In this document: positions 44,301 to 55,892 of the stretch, piece by piece
Layout: each line of letters starts with the position of its first letter
Position numbering within the stretch: position 1 is the first letter of the stretch
NCBI GenBank assembly: GCA_958450365.1
Contig: CAUEEP010000910.1
Coordinates: forward strand, 1,211,001-1,275,000
Length of the DNA: 64,000 nucleotides
Direction: 5' to 3'
From: Mesorhabditis belari
Lineage: Eukaryota; Nematoda; Chromadorea; Rhabditida; Rhabditidae
Translations under genes and position numbers: made by a program
Notes under the pieces: generated by a model
Database searches by the model: none
What the model saw: only the letters and a program-made list of their open reading frames with translations
What the model was told of the DNA's origin: nothing

Positions 44301-47300
44301 GTGAGGGAAGTTGTGAGAGAAGTTGTGAGAGAAGCGTTTAAAATATGGCTTTCTGTATTTAAAAGTACGTTATCTTGTGCATATTTGAAATCTTTTTAAT
44401 AATATAATTTCTTATCTTTAAGTTCTTTTTTCTTGCTTTAGATGACCGACTTCAAATATCAAGTTCTGCCTACTTTACGACTTTAAACTAGGCAAAACAG
44501 TAGCGGAATTCCATCGAGATTTAGTCAAAGCATTTGGGAATGATGTACAATGATGTATTGTTCGAAAGCCGATGCCAAGCCTGGTTCCAACGCTTTCGGA
44601 ATGGTGATGAAAGTCTCGGTCATGGATCGGAGGATCATGAAGGATCATGAACGCTCTCGTCGACCTCAAGCGGTAGACAACGATACTTTGTGGGCTGCAA
44701 TCGAATCGGATCCATGTCAAACGACGCGTGAACTTGCTCAACAGTTTCTATGTTCAAATTCTACTATTGATGAGCATCTCCACGCCATTGGAAATGCGGG
44801 AAATGGCTTCCTCACGAGTTAAGCAGTTCAAACGCTCGTTTATATCCGAACAACCTAATAGATAGTAAACTAGATAGTAAACTAAATAGTAAGCTAAATA
44901 GTAAGCTAAATAGTAAACTAGATAGTAAACTAGATAGTAAACTAGATAGTGAACTAGATAGTAAACTAACTCTAAATAAATCTAATAACAAGTTTGGACT
45001 TTGTAGTGGAAAGTTTTCGTTCTTTTGTTGAGCAATTACAGGGATATAACTGGATTAACAACATTTTTCATTCCTCACGAGTTAAGCAGTGCAAACGCTC
45101 GTTTATATCCGAAAAACCTAATATTTAAGTATTTTTTCTTTTGCAAATATGGCTTTTATCGGTTTTCTTAGTTTTATTGAGCGATCCTTCGAGACTTACC
45201 CCAATTTTCTCACGCAACGCCACGTATTTTTCGGTCCAATTCATGTGGATCACGTTTCCATAGGGAGTGATTTTCTGTAAGTTTAGCGTTTCGAAAAAAA
45301 AGAGCTTTTGCTAAGCGTTTGAGAAGTTTGAGAAGTTGAGAAGTTTTAAATTTTAGCAAATTTCAAAAACCTATTAATTTAATGATTTTAATGCTCCTTT
45401 AGTTCAGCTGAACTGTTCAAAACTGAGAAAACATTTCGACTCTGCCTTATTGCCGCTGGAGTTTAAAACTGAAATAAAAACTAACTTATTAGGGTTCTAA
45501 AAAAAGTGTTCAACTAGGAGCTTATCGTGAAAAGAACTGCTTGAAGGGTGATCGTTTTAAGTGAAGTTTGAGGTGAGATTTCATCGTCATTCAATTCGCT
45601 GTCATTCGACCAAAAGCGATAGATTGATGTGACACTTGATTTCTCGAAAACACACATTTTTTTCTAATCTATCAACGATCAAATTCATTCAATCTAATCT
45701 TCGAAAGCTTCTACAGATTTTAGACTACATTATACTACATTATACTACATTATAATATACTAAAGAATTAAATGATTTGGTGAATCTTCGAAAAGAGATG
45801 AACAATTTAGAGATTCTGGATTGACCCAAATCGGCTCCGAATCGGCTCTGGATCAGCTCCGAATCAGCTTTGAATCAGCTTTGAATCAGCTTCGAATCAT
45901 CGGCTCCGAATCGGCTCTGGATCAGCTCCGAATCAGCTCCGAATCAGCTTTGAATCAGCTTTGAATCAGCTCCGAATCATCGGCTCCGAATCGGCTCTGG
46001 ATCGGCTCCGAATCAGCTCCGAATCAGCTCCGAATCAGCTCCGAATCAGCTCTGAATCAGCTCCGAATCAGCTCCGAATCATCGGCTCTGGATCGGCTCT
46101 GGATCAGCTCCGAATCGGCTTTGAATCAGCTCCGAATCAGGTTCGAATTGCCTCGAATCGGCTCCAATTTTCCAAATGATTAATCGGTTTAACGGTCAAC
46201 CATTCTCACCTTTACAAACATTTGGTTGAGGTTCTCGATTTCTCCTTGATCTCCAAGAAATTCGGTTCCTATCGATCCCGCATAAACATTTCCGTCTTTC
46301 ACCGTTAACCACTCGGTTTTAAACTCTGAATTTGGTTTGCTATAGCAATTTTTTCCCTTCTAGAACTAATTTTGGCTGAAATGGCTACGATTTGGTTATA
46401 GTAAATAAAATTTACATCAAATTTCAAGCATGAACAGACATAATAGAGTCATTTTTGACTGCTATCTTTACTCAATTAAGATTACGATCTATAACAATAC
46501 GATTTATAACAATTACGATTTTGAGTGTCTGCAAGATTTTGGTAAAGAAAATAGGGACTTTTAAGGAATTTTAAGGAAAAGACGAGGCCTGTAAGCGAAT
46601 AATGAATACCAGACGAAGCTGGTATGCTAACGGACCCAGTATGTACTGGTATTTTTCCCCAACGACAATAAAATCCTCACGTCTCTCATTGTTCCCGTCA
46701 CCGTCGGCCAAATAAACCCAGGGAACGGCTGAATCGGCTTTCAATCTGAACAGAGAAAAGGGGAACGGAAAAAGAACGGACTCTCATTTCTTTTCCCCCT
46801 CCATCCAAACAACACTCTTTTACCCCGGGGCTCGATAAGACTCAGCCCCGAAAAGGCCAGCCACGCGGGGGTATAGCTCAGTGGCAGAGCATTCGACTGC
46901 AGATCGAGAGGTCCCCGGTTCAAATCCGAGTGCCCCCTATCTTTTGGTTTTTTGAGAAAAAATTTATGGAAAAGGTTTGAGGTGGAAATTGTGGCCATTT
47001 TCGTTGTTTCTTGAGGCTCGAAAGGCTACAGGACATGGGAATTGTCGCCTAGAAGAGATTTCTTTCTTCTCAAGGAGTATTCTTTCTGTAGTATGCAAAA
47101 ATACATGGATTTGTGTAAAAAGTTACTAGTTCAATAATAATTAGCCTTCTTATACTTATAGATTTTCAAAGACTCTCATTGGTTGTGGTTCTTTCTTCAT
47201 TGACTCTAGGTTCAAGGTTTGTGCTGTTAAACATCGCAGATCTATTTTCTATTTGAATTCTAAATAAAATCTCTAAATTTCTAAATGAAATCTCTAAATT

Positions 47301-48046
47301 TCTAAATAAAATCTCTAAATTTATTAGATTTTAAACTCTCAAATAAGAATAAGATTGGCCAAATGGGTTTCTAAAACGCAATTCCAAGATTTCTGCAGTC
47401 TCTCATTGGTTGTGGTTCTTTCTTCATTGACTCCCCTTTTCGGGACCGAGCTTTAACTTGCCTTGGTCTTAACTTGGCTTAAAAACCTTAAGCGCGGTTA
47501 TACCAAAGGAATTCTTTTTTGGACAAAGCAAAGCCAGGAAGGCCACTGAGCATGACTAGAGTTTCCGGGGCTGAGCCTTAACTTGGCTTGGGATTAAAAA
47601 CCTTAAGCGCGGTTAGGCCAAAGGAAAGGCCAGGAAGGCCAATTTTTTTTGGGCAAAGCAAGGCCGGGAAGGCCAGGAAGGCCACTGAGCCATACCCTCG
47701 TGCTGCCAGCTTCCTTGTTTTCACCCTTTTACAAAACCTCACTTGTAAACGAGTCCCGTTTTGTCATCAGGCGAGAGATAATCTCCGCGGAATTTCACCA
47801 AATCGCTTAACTGCATTCCCATTCCTTTCACATTCAGCTGAGTCGAGTAGTTCTTCGTGAGACTCCAATGAATTCTCAGCTAAACCATGATCTCTTTAAA
47901 TGTTCATCAGTTCAGAATGACTGTTTGAGACTGACTGTCAGAATGACTTTTTCAATTCAGCTCACTTGTTTCCGACTTTCATCTCCGAACTCTAGAAATC
48001 CCGTCAAACATTTCGATTCCCAACGGAAAGGACCCGTTTGACTTGC
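41363..48046 (-). CDS. apy-1: Calcium-activated apyrase (CANT1/SCAN-1 family), 9 exons seen, 311 residues, 5' end not located
   Basis: Minus exons in order: 48046-47966, 47879-47743, 46745-46681, 46325-46210, 45274-45200, 44104-44057, 43904-43826, 43017-42800, 41479-41363 (TAA at 41363-41365). Every phase agrees (936 nt). The protein follows the five-bladed CANT1 propeller: GMGMQLSDLVKF, SPDDKTGLVY, AVPWVYLADGDGN, FKTEWLTVKDGNVYAGS, GYVTHEAVRWSE, WFFLPRQ, GANLMMITSD, GFSAFDFVPG, RSYVMVFDITG and KFEGLSFL. The family hydrolyses UDP/GDP and other nucleoside diphosphates in the ER/Golgi lumen with calcium, helping protein folding and glycosylation. The N-terminal exon with the signal anchor and the IADLDT motif was not found between 48.1 and 55.9 kb. 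The loop after FVPG is longer than in vertebrates. Introns contain two tRNA-Cys genes, mariner copies and minisatellites. Confidence 0.88.
42497..42568 (+). tRNA. tRNA-Cys (anticodon GCA), copy 1
   Basis: 72 nt, acceptor GGGGGTA/TGCCCCC, D stem GCTC/GAGC, anticodon stem closed by loop CTGCAGA with GCA at 42529-42531, T loop TTCAAAT, discriminator T. One C-A mismatch lies in the T stem. A T-run follows (TTTTGGTTTTTT) for Pol III termination. It lies in the last intron of apy-1, on the other strand. Confidence 0.93.
43035..43640. repeat. Element relative of 24650-25035
   Basis: Shares CAAACTGATATTTTAGTTAC, the GGAGGACAAGTGAG/CTCACTTGTCCTCC hairpin (43357-43387) and the GAGTTGAGTCGGGTTGTCGG region in inverted orientation. 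Confidence 0.75.
43168..43357. repeat. GCCTGCTTGGGAAT 14-bp minisatellite
   Basis: About thirteen units, alternating GGGATT and GGGAAT. It gives long false frames on both strands (WDCLLGIACLGL / SRQSQAGNPKQA). Confidence 0.96.
44150..44858 (+). mobile_element. Deleted mariner element with an internal 12-mer array
   Basis: Ends TTAGGTTGCTCGGATATAAA and its inverse (...TTTATATCCGAACAACCTAA) flanked by TA. Plus frames hold YDFKLGKTVAEFHRDLVKAF, CQAWFQRFRNGDES and AIESDPCQTTRELAQQFLCS, the DNA-binding part of a mariner transposase with frameshifts. The catalytic part is absent. A GAGAGAAGTTGT array (44190-44335) grew near the left end. A loose right-end fragment lies at 45073-45122. Confidence 0.85.
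44190..44335. repeat. GAGAGAAGTTGT 12-mer array
   Basis: Twelve units inside the mariner remnant; source of the false REVVREVV frame. Confidence 0.95.
45836..46165. repeat. CAGCTCCGAATC 12-mer minisatellite
   Basis: Roughly 330 bp of 12-bp units with CGGCTCTGGATC variants and some higher-order order, in an apy-1 intron. Confidence 0.95.
46867..46938 (+). tRNA. tRNA-Cys (anticodon GCA), copy 2
   Basis: Same as copy 1 except one base (GTATAGCTC for GTATGGCTC); anticodon GCA at 46899-46901 and the same T-stem C-A mismatch. The flanks are also duplicated (GCCCCGAAAAGGCCAG before, CTATCTTTTGGTTTTTT and about 150 bp after). It lies in another apy-1 intron, again antisense to the gene. Confidence 0.94.
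47450..47706. repeat. Inverted relatives of the tRNA-Cys 5' flank, with a tRNA fragment
   Basis: CTTAACTTGGCTTGGGATTA and GGCCAGGAAGGCC blocks occur two or three times here and in inverse at about 42330-42500. At 47684-47705 the inverse of CAGCACGAGGGTATGGCTCA is the 5' end of the tRNA-Cys with one change. Confidence 0.75.
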
Positions 48047-49886
48047 CTGAAAGATTCAATTTAAAAAGTGCAACTTTTGACAGCATCTGGAAAACACTAG
48101 CTTAGATTTCAGTTCTCGAAGTTTAAACGAGTGTTTGTATTTCTAAGCAGATTTCCCAAAGACTTTAAGAAGCACTGATGGCCGAGTGGCATTGGATTAG
48201 ATCACAAGATCTCTAGTTCAATTCATTAAATCCATAGAATCGATTGATCCATTGTGATCGATCCATTATGATCGATCCATTGTGATCGATCCATTAAATC
48301 CCTAGGATCGATCCATTGAACGGCTTGCAATAAGAATTCACATGAATAATGTGGTACAAACAATGCAAAAGCACAACCTCTGTTTCTGTTTCTGAAAAGT
48401 TTAAGGTCTCGGAGTTGCCTCGTGTTAGATAACAAGTCAGTAAATGATTAACAACACAAGAGAAAGGAAACGAATTCGTTTGAAGCTCACGTTTGAAGCT
48501 TCCCCTCTCTTCCCCTCTCTTCCCCTCTCTTCCCCTCTCTTCCCCTCTCTTCCCCCACGCAAGAATCGGACACGACTGGACATCCATAGCCAGGGTTGAA
48601 AAGAGAGAAAGAAAACGATGAATTTCCTACTTTGATATCAAATCTTTATCAAATCAAAATCTTTATTTGTAATACAGTAAACTGGTCTCTAGAAGCCTAC
48701 GCCTAGTAAGCCTCACTACTTGACTAAAGTTCATTCATTAAGTCCGTTCTAAGGCATTGAGCGCACTCGCTTGCCCATAGTACAATCGAAATCTTGCCCA
48801 GGTCACCCATTTTCGATTACAAATCGAAAAAGTAATGCAAGATCTAAGAATATTGCATTCTTAGATCTTACATTATCTATTCACAAGCTGTGATAAGCTA
48901 TCCAATGCCTCTATTTCTTTTTGTTCACTTCACCCTATCGGCATCGCTGCAGGAAACGAATCCATTTGAAGCTCACCAGATCGGCATCGCTGCACATAGC
49001 AAATGGATTTGTTCTCCGTTGTAATTGCTCTTTCCCTCCATTTCCCAACAGCTCATCTTTTGCTTTTGTTTTCATTTCGATTTCTCTTTCTGAAAATTTG
49101 CAATAGAAATATAAAAATTTACAAGTTTTACAAGATTTACAAATGAAAAAACTCTAGTTAACTTTAGTTAAACTGAAACTGAAAAAACTCTAGTTAAAAC
49201 GCACTTAAATTTGACGGAGCCGCATTTGAAAAGAAGAAAAATGAGAAGAAAATCGAGGCGCCTCGGAGAAAAATCATCTTTGAGAAGTCTAAATCTCAAT
49301 TTATAAGTTTAAAAAAATGAAAAATCGATCTAAAAACGTTTTTTTGAGTCCCAAGTGATCACTACCAGAAATTTGCATACATTAACTCTCGAAAAAGCTT
49401 TTGTTTTTCTTTGTTTTTCTTTGTTTTTCTTTGTTTTTCTTTGTTTTTCTTTGTTTTGTTTATTTTCAATCCAGTTCTTGTTTCGAGCGCTTTTCCGGCA
49501 TTCACAGTGTTCTTTGAGTTATTCTTTATACTAAAGTATTGAGCTAATCTTTACAGTGGTCTTTGAGCATTCACAGTGTTCTTTGAGCTAATCTTTATAC
49601 GAAAGTACAAACGCATTCCTCCTTCTGCACTAAATTAACTCAATTTTTCATTTGTTTCATGTCTACTTTCTAAAAGAAACATTCCAGTCAACTAGCGTAA
49701 TCAAATTTTCGAGTTTCCAATCAAGTAGCTTCATTTTTCTTATTATTCGACAAATCATCACAAGATTTAGTTAAAATTAGATAAAAACTGAGCTAACTGA
49801 ATGAAAACTGACGGTTTGATTACGGTAATTCTCTGGAATTGGTGAAAAATGAAGTAGAAATGAAGAAAATGAGGAATTGTGTGCAC

Positions 49887-50180
49887 TAGAAAGTACCGTA
49901 AACACTCTAATAGAACGCCAGCCCCATAGTGACGAGCGTACAGTCGTGTAGTTTAACTTTGAACGTGCCGTTCTCCGCGCTGCTTTATGCTATAGACTTC
50001 GTTTGGGTGTCAAATGATAGCTCTTGAAATCTAGTATTTTTTGATACCAAAAATGTAGTTGGGAAAGATCTAGAAGCTGAGAAAAAAGAAGAAGTTCTAA
50101 AGATTCTAAAAGTCTAACTTCTTTAAACTACGCGATTGTACGAGAGAGTGGCTTTCTATTCGAGTATTTACGATATGTGT
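49887..50180. mobile_element. Foldback MITE
   Basis: ACCGTAAACACTCTAATAGA at the left and the inverse of its relative (TCTATTCGAGTATTTACGAT) at the right, with GTACAGTCGTGTAGTTTAA against TTAAACTACGCGATTGTAC in the inner arms. Confidence 0.7.
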
Positions 50181-50424
50181 ATTACCACTTTTCAACTACA
50201 AAGTACGACTTGTAAAGGCAAAGTTTTGTAAGAACAAAAAATTGGAACAGAAATCTTTGGAATTTCTAAATTTCTGAATTCTAATGCCTGAAAAAATTAA
50301 CAAAAACTCACTCTTTACCTAGAAAAACCAAAAAATGCAATTAATTTGTCAGAATCAATGAAAACAAAACCCACTAAAACTCTTTTTCATTGAATAAAGT
50401 GTAGCTGAACAACTTTTTTGGGTC

Positions 50425-50855
50425 CTTGCGTAGTTTCCGGGTATTTTGGACGAGTCGTCACGCTTTGAAGGCCTATAACTTTGTCCAGAAATTATATTTT
50501 TGTTAGCTTTTTATATCATTGTACAAAGGACATTTCAGCCTTTCAAATGATACCAAATAAAGCTTGATTTGATAATCCAATGCAAGAAAATCAGAGCCAA
50601 CTCTGAGCCAATTAGGTTTATCCAACTCGGGTGTCGTTTCACCTTGTTTTCTTGCATAGAATTATCCAATCAAACTCTATTTGGTACCATTTGAAAGCTT
50701 GAAATGTCCTCTGTACAATGATATAAAAAGTTAACTAAAATATTATCTCTAGACAAAGTTATAGGCCTTCAAAGTGTAACGACTCGTTCAAAATATCTGG
50801 ATTCTCTCAAAAAAAACCAGGATTCTTTCAAAATACCCGGAAACTACGTAAGAGC
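50425..50855. mobile_element. Foldback MITE
   Basis: The left arm (GTAGTTTCCGGGTATTTTGG ... TATCATTGTACAAAGGACAT) and right arm (ATGTCCTCTGTACAATGATA ... CCGGAAACTAC) are mirror copies around a short centre near 50620. Confidence 0.88.
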
Positions 50856-51216
50856 TTTTTGTTAAAAATTCATTAGCAAATTACCTCTTTTATTGATGAA
50901 TTTGTGCTCCGAAAACTTTACAAAACTTGTCCTCTCATCGTTTTCTGATCGGAATTGTCTGAATCATCAAAGCTTTTCCCATCAAAAATCAATGAGAAAC
51001 TTTTCATTCACATAAATTATTTGAGAAAGCAAACGTCAATGTGAAAGAAAAGGTTTGAAGATCGGGAAAGCGTTTGAAATTTGTGAAAGCGAGGAAGAGT
51101 TACAATTTATTCAGATATCAGTCCGAAATTTGAGCTAAGTATGGTTCAAGGTTTAATCCTCAAGCAAGAAATTATCAAGAATCAAGAATAATCTACCATA
51201 GTTTTTGAAGTCCGAT

Positions 51217-52280
51217 CTAGGAATCCGTTCAATCTAGACTGATTCCAGATAGGACGTCCGATCTAGAATCGTCTAAGTCTGGATCGAATGTCTAGAGTGA
51301 AGCGAGGTCTAACGGCTGATCTAGAATCAAGCCGATCACTCTAAATCTTACTCTGAATCGGATGCCTACCTTAGAGTGATCGGCTTGATTCTAGATCGGA
51401 CGTTGGACCTTAATTCACTCTAAATCGAACGTCCGATCTATTGGGTTGGTGAATTGAAAACTGCCGGACTTTGAACTAAAATTTATTCAACATAAAACCA
51501 TGAATTCATTCCAAATATTCCATTATTATAATTCCATTATTATTGACGACTTCTGCCCATTTTACAGGCAATTTGCGGATTCCTCTTTCGTAGTAGGATT
51601 TTGGTTTGTGTGTGAGACAAGTGTGAGACTCAAAAATCGAGGACTGGAGATGGAGATCCCAGTTTGAGCACTTTCTTCAAAAGAAACCCATTTTGGTGAC
51701 AATAGAAATGTTGTAGAGAATCAAAAATGAGGCCTATAGCCAAATTTTCAGAACGATTCAACAACTGGTTTTCAAGAAATGCCAAATTTATGAATTTTCA
51801 CAAAACTTGCAACAAAACTTGCATTTTAAGCAAAACTACTAAGTGTATCTTTCTGGAAATTTGGCTATAAGCCTAATTTTTGATTCTCTACAACTTTCTA
51901 TTGACACCAAAATGGGTTTCTTTTGAAGAAAGTGCTCAAACTGGGATCTCCAGTCTCCATCTCCAGTCCTCGATTTTTGAGTCTCACACTTGTCTCACAC
52001 ACAAACTAAAATCCTACTACGAAAGAGGAATCCGCAAATTGCCTGTAAAATGGGCAGAAGTCGTCAATAAGAATGGAAATTATTTGGAATGAATTCATGG
52101 TTTTATTTTCAATAAATTTTAGTTCAAAGTCCCGCAGTTTTTAATGCACCAACCCAATAGATCAATGTTCGATTTAGAGTGAATTAAGGTCCAACGTCCG
52201 ATCTAGAATCAAGCCGATCACTCTAAGACAGGCATCCGATTCAGAGTAAGATTTAGAGTGATCGGCTTGATTCTAGATCA
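51217..52280. mobile_element. Foldback element split by a mariner-type MITE
   Basis: Outer arms: GGACGTCCGATCTAGAATC and GATCGGCTTGATTCTAGATC repeats at 51217-51436 and 52161-52280. Between them, 51437-52160 is a palindromic MITE with TTGGGTTGGTGAATTGAAAA ends, the family also found in the lectin intron at 10155. A further partial copy follows at 52285-52400. Confidence 0.85.
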
Positions 52281-53633
52281 GACTCTGTAAAATGGTCAGA
52301 AGTCGTCAATAATAATGGAAATTATTTGGAATGGATTGATGGTTTTATGTTCAATAAATTTTAGTTCAAAGTCCGGCAGTTTTCAATTCACCAACCAAAT
52401 AGTTAAAAGTGAATACGTTGATAGAAATGAAAATCGGCTTTAAACCAGACAACAAATAGATGTAAAACATTATGAAAAGTTGCGAAAAGCCAACAAGATC
52501 TTTATCAAGTTGGTGTAAAAAAAACGATTTCAATGAGAGAACTCATAGAATATTCATAGAAAATAATCGGGGAAAGCTGGAAAAAAAAAGCTGGAAAGGA
52601 TGGAAGTGATCGAAAGGAAAGAGATGGATTGAGGAAAGATTTATGCCTTTCTTTAAGGGAAAGAGTTCACTTTTTTGCTGAGTTTCAAAGTTTCAACATT
52701 TTCAACATTTTCACTGAGTGAACAGGAGTTTGAAAGTTTTCAATAAAAGTTTTCATTAAAGTTTTCAACAAATCAATTCGTTTAGAGTGGTTAATCTTCT
52801 CGAAAATAGACTTATTTATTAGAAAAAAGGCAATTTTTTCACTTTTTTTACTAAAGAATTGCCAAATTGTCAATTTTTGGACACCAATTGCCTTCAACTT
52901 TCACCCAATGGCTTTTCCTTGAATTAGCGAAGCTTAGTTTAGAAATAAAGTACCTAAATAGAGTATTAAAGTACCTAAAATCACAGTGAAAAGGTGTAAA
53001 AAGCAAATAAAAACTTTTTAATATTTAATAAAATATTTGGTCTTAAAATTTTGTTGAAAAAAACTATTAGGAATTTAAAGAGAAAAATTGACAAGATGAC
53101 ATGAGGAAAGTTTTGAGTTTTTCTTCAAAGAAGCCTCAAAGAAGAAAAGAAAGAGCCAGTTTTAACCACCAACAGACATCTGGGATTGAGGAAAAGGACA
53201 GGGTTATGGGATAGAACAGAATTGATGCAAAGAAAGATCATGATCCACAAGAACGGGCAAGAACGAATGGCAGTGGGTTAGATTACAAGGTAACTCTTTA
53301 GTTCACTGGCTAGTTCGAGTCCATCCTTCTCCTTTGTGCTTTTGCTTTCTTGGATTCTTTAAGTTAGTTTTAACCAAGAGACATCTGGGATTGGGTAAAA
53401 GGACGGGGTTGTGGGATAGAACAGAATTTGATACAAATAAAGAGCATGATCCAAAAGAACTAACGAGTAAGGCCGCTGCACAGAGTCCAACAAGTACAAG
53501 GTGATTGAAAAGTCCTCTCCACATCTTTCAACCAACTTTCTAGGATTATGTGATTAATTTCAGCAAAAAAAACCTTTAGTAAATCTAGAAATAGGATTCA
53601 ATTTAGCAGCTAATGCTTTTACTAGAGTTCGGC

Positions 53634-54262
53634 AAACAAAACCAAAACCAAAACAGACCAAAACCAAAACCAAAACACCAAAACAAACCAAAACCAAAAC
53701 AAACCAAAACCAAAACAAACCAAAACTCAATTTGCATTTAAATTAAAATGTAAATTTAAAATTGTAAAATGCAAATTTTAATGTAAAATGCAAATTTGCC
53801 TTTCACTTTTCCTCACTCCACAAAATCTCGCGGCCGAAAAAAGGACCAAAACACGACCTCGAAATTTCGAAACAAAAAATAGCCTATGGGATAGATTTTT
53901 GGATGCTGATTTCAAATCTGCAAACAGATTTTCGCTAGCTCCTCCCAGTCGCGAGATATTGGCGAGTTTTGGTTAGTTTTGGTTTTGGTTTTGGTTTTGT
54001 TATGGTTTTGGTTTTGGTTTGTTATGGTTTTGGTTTTGGTGGTTTTGGTTTTGGTTTTGTTATGGTTTTGGTTTGTTTTGGTTTTGTTATGGTTTTGGTT
54101 TTGGTTTTGGTTTTGGTTTTGTTTTGGTTTTGTTTTGGTTTGTTTTGGTTTTGGTTTGTTTTGGTTTTGGTGGTTTTGGTTTTGGTTAAGTTTTGTTATG
54201 GTTTTGGTTTTGGTTTGTTTTGGTTTTGGTTTTGGTTTTGGTGGTTTTGGTTAAGTTTTGTT
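53634..54262. repeat. Complementary simple arrays: (AACCAAAACC)n then (GGTTTTGGTT)n
   Basis: 53634-53728 is made of ACCAAAACCAAAAC units; 53966-54262 is made of the reverse-complement GGTTTTGGTTTTG units. About 240 bp of ordinary sequence separates them. The open Gly/Phe/Val-rich plus frames over the second array are repeat shadows. Confidence 0.95.
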
Positions 54263-55754
54263 TTCCGAAGTCTACTTTTTACAGAAAGTAAATTGGTTTA
54301 GCCATTCGTCGCAACGAGACTGTTCAATGTCGCGCTCATTTTGGAAATAAATGAAAAAACTATCAAGAAAAACCAAAAGAAAATCGCTTTTTATTGCAAA
54401 GAATTTGACCATGAGATCTCAAAAAAATGAATTTTTCAGTGAAAGAAAAAAGAAAGGAAAATCTTTGTGAAGGAAATTTGGAAAAATCAGAGTTTGATAA
54501 GCGAGATGGTTTTCAAAAAAGGAGATCAAAAGTGATCGGTGAAGGAATGCCTAGCAATATACAATTGTTCCTGAAAGAACAACGGTTTAGAGTTTTCCGA
54601 AAAAAGAAACAATTCTTCAAAAGGGTACGTTGAGATCATTTTGATTATCAGTTCAACGACTGTGCTGAGACTTTTCATAAAAATCATCAAGGATATGGGT
54701 TTTGAAAGTCAAAAGTCAAAGAATTGCTTAAAAGATTTTCAATCGTTTACTTTGGGATAACTTTGAGTAAGCTTTAGCTCTTTAGCTTTAGCTCTTTAAC
54801 TTTAGCTCTTTAGATTTAGCTCTTTAGCTTTAGCTCTTTAGATCTAGCCCTGAAAACTATGAATTTTCAGTTCGCGTTAAAGGAGAAGACTTTAGCTAAC
54901 ATGGAAATCACAGATAAGACCAGAAAATCACTGGATTTCACTTTCAAATAGTAAGACTAAATAAAGTAATAGATATAAATAATAATAAAGTAAAGTATAT
55001 AAGCAAAGAATAAAGGAAAGTAAGGAATGGTAAAGCAAGATTTCCGAAGATTTCCGGAGACGGGATTGAACCCTTGACCTTTTTGCTTTCTGGGGCAGAT
55101 GCTCTAACCACTGAGCTCTATCTTCTTGCCAAAGAAGAAAGAGGGAAGAGGGGAAGAGGAAATACAAGGGAGAAGAGAAAGGAAGAAAGAGAAGGTAAGC
55201 ATAAGCCAAGCATAAGCCAAGCATAAGCCAAGCATAAGCCAAGCATAAGTCAAGCATAAGCCAAGCCAAATCGGGCATAAGCCAGGAAAGATCAGAACCG
55301 ATCAAAAGCCATGTTCGCCAGGTTTGCCAGCTTCGCCAGGTTCGCCAGCTTCGCCAAGTTTGCCAGGTTCACCAGATTCAAAGGTCTCCCACACCCACAA
55401 GCCTCTTCTGACAAGCCCAGTTGCTTTTTATAGGCTGTGTCTGCTCTAGCTTTGACTTAGCCTTGAAAAAAATGATTTTAGAAGAATCCTACACCTGATG
55501 GCGAACAGTTTTGGTTGTAGAGACGGCTCTTTCACCACTACTCCATCCGGGTGGCTTTTCTTTCAATCATTCTTTTAACTTTGTCTTTCAAAGATCAATC
55601 CGATCAGTTCACTCTCCTTTTCCAATGGCCACTCATTTCACACTAAAGCCACCGTAGCCCAACCACTGTTCTCTTTGCGATATTTCTCTCATTCAACTCT
55701 CTCTCCACTCCCAACACAGTCCAGATTTTCCCTGCTTTGAATTCGTTCTCATAT

Positions 55755-55836
55755 TGAATTCATTGTTTATTCATTGTTTATTCATTGTTTATTCATTGTT
55801 TATTCATTGTTTATTCATTGTTTATTCATTGTTTAT
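55755..55836. repeat. ATTGTTTATTC 11-mer array
   Basis: Seven near-perfect units about 60-140 bp upstream of the WDR91-like start codon, in its likely promoter region. Confidence 0.93.
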
Positions 55837-55892
55837 CCAATTAATCATTGATTACGATAATTGTCCGGCGAAATTTTCAAAGAAACAATGCG

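Larger units (their letters stand above)
48047..55892. other. Large gene-poor stretch; 5' exons of apy-1 expected here
   Basis: Contents: GATCGATCCATT repeats (48245-48310), CTTCCCCTCT array (48497-48555), TTTGTTTTTC array (49398-49460), foldbacks at 49887-50180, 50425-50855 and 51217-52280, AACCAAAACC/GGTTTTGG arrays (53634-54262), TAGCTCTTTAGCTT array (54775-54850), ATAAGCCAAGC array (55195-55270) and TTCGCCAGG array (55310-55370). tRNA-like boxes at 48178-48225, 53265-53325 and (minus) 55050-55125 do not fold fully. I could not find the missing apy-1 exon. Confidence 0.5.

Noticed and set aside
53969..54301. 110-codon FGFGFVMVLV frame
   Set aside because: Shadow of the GGTTTTGG array.
54427..54633. 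68-codon Lys-rich frame MNFSVKEKRKEN
   Set aside because: AT-rich, no splice partners, no motif; within chance expectation.
55048..55127. tRNA gene on the minus strand (GAGCTCAGTGGTTAGAGC...GGGTTCAATCCC)
   Set aside because: D and T arms look right, but acceptor ends do not pair and the anticodon loop is the wrong size; at best a pseudogene.
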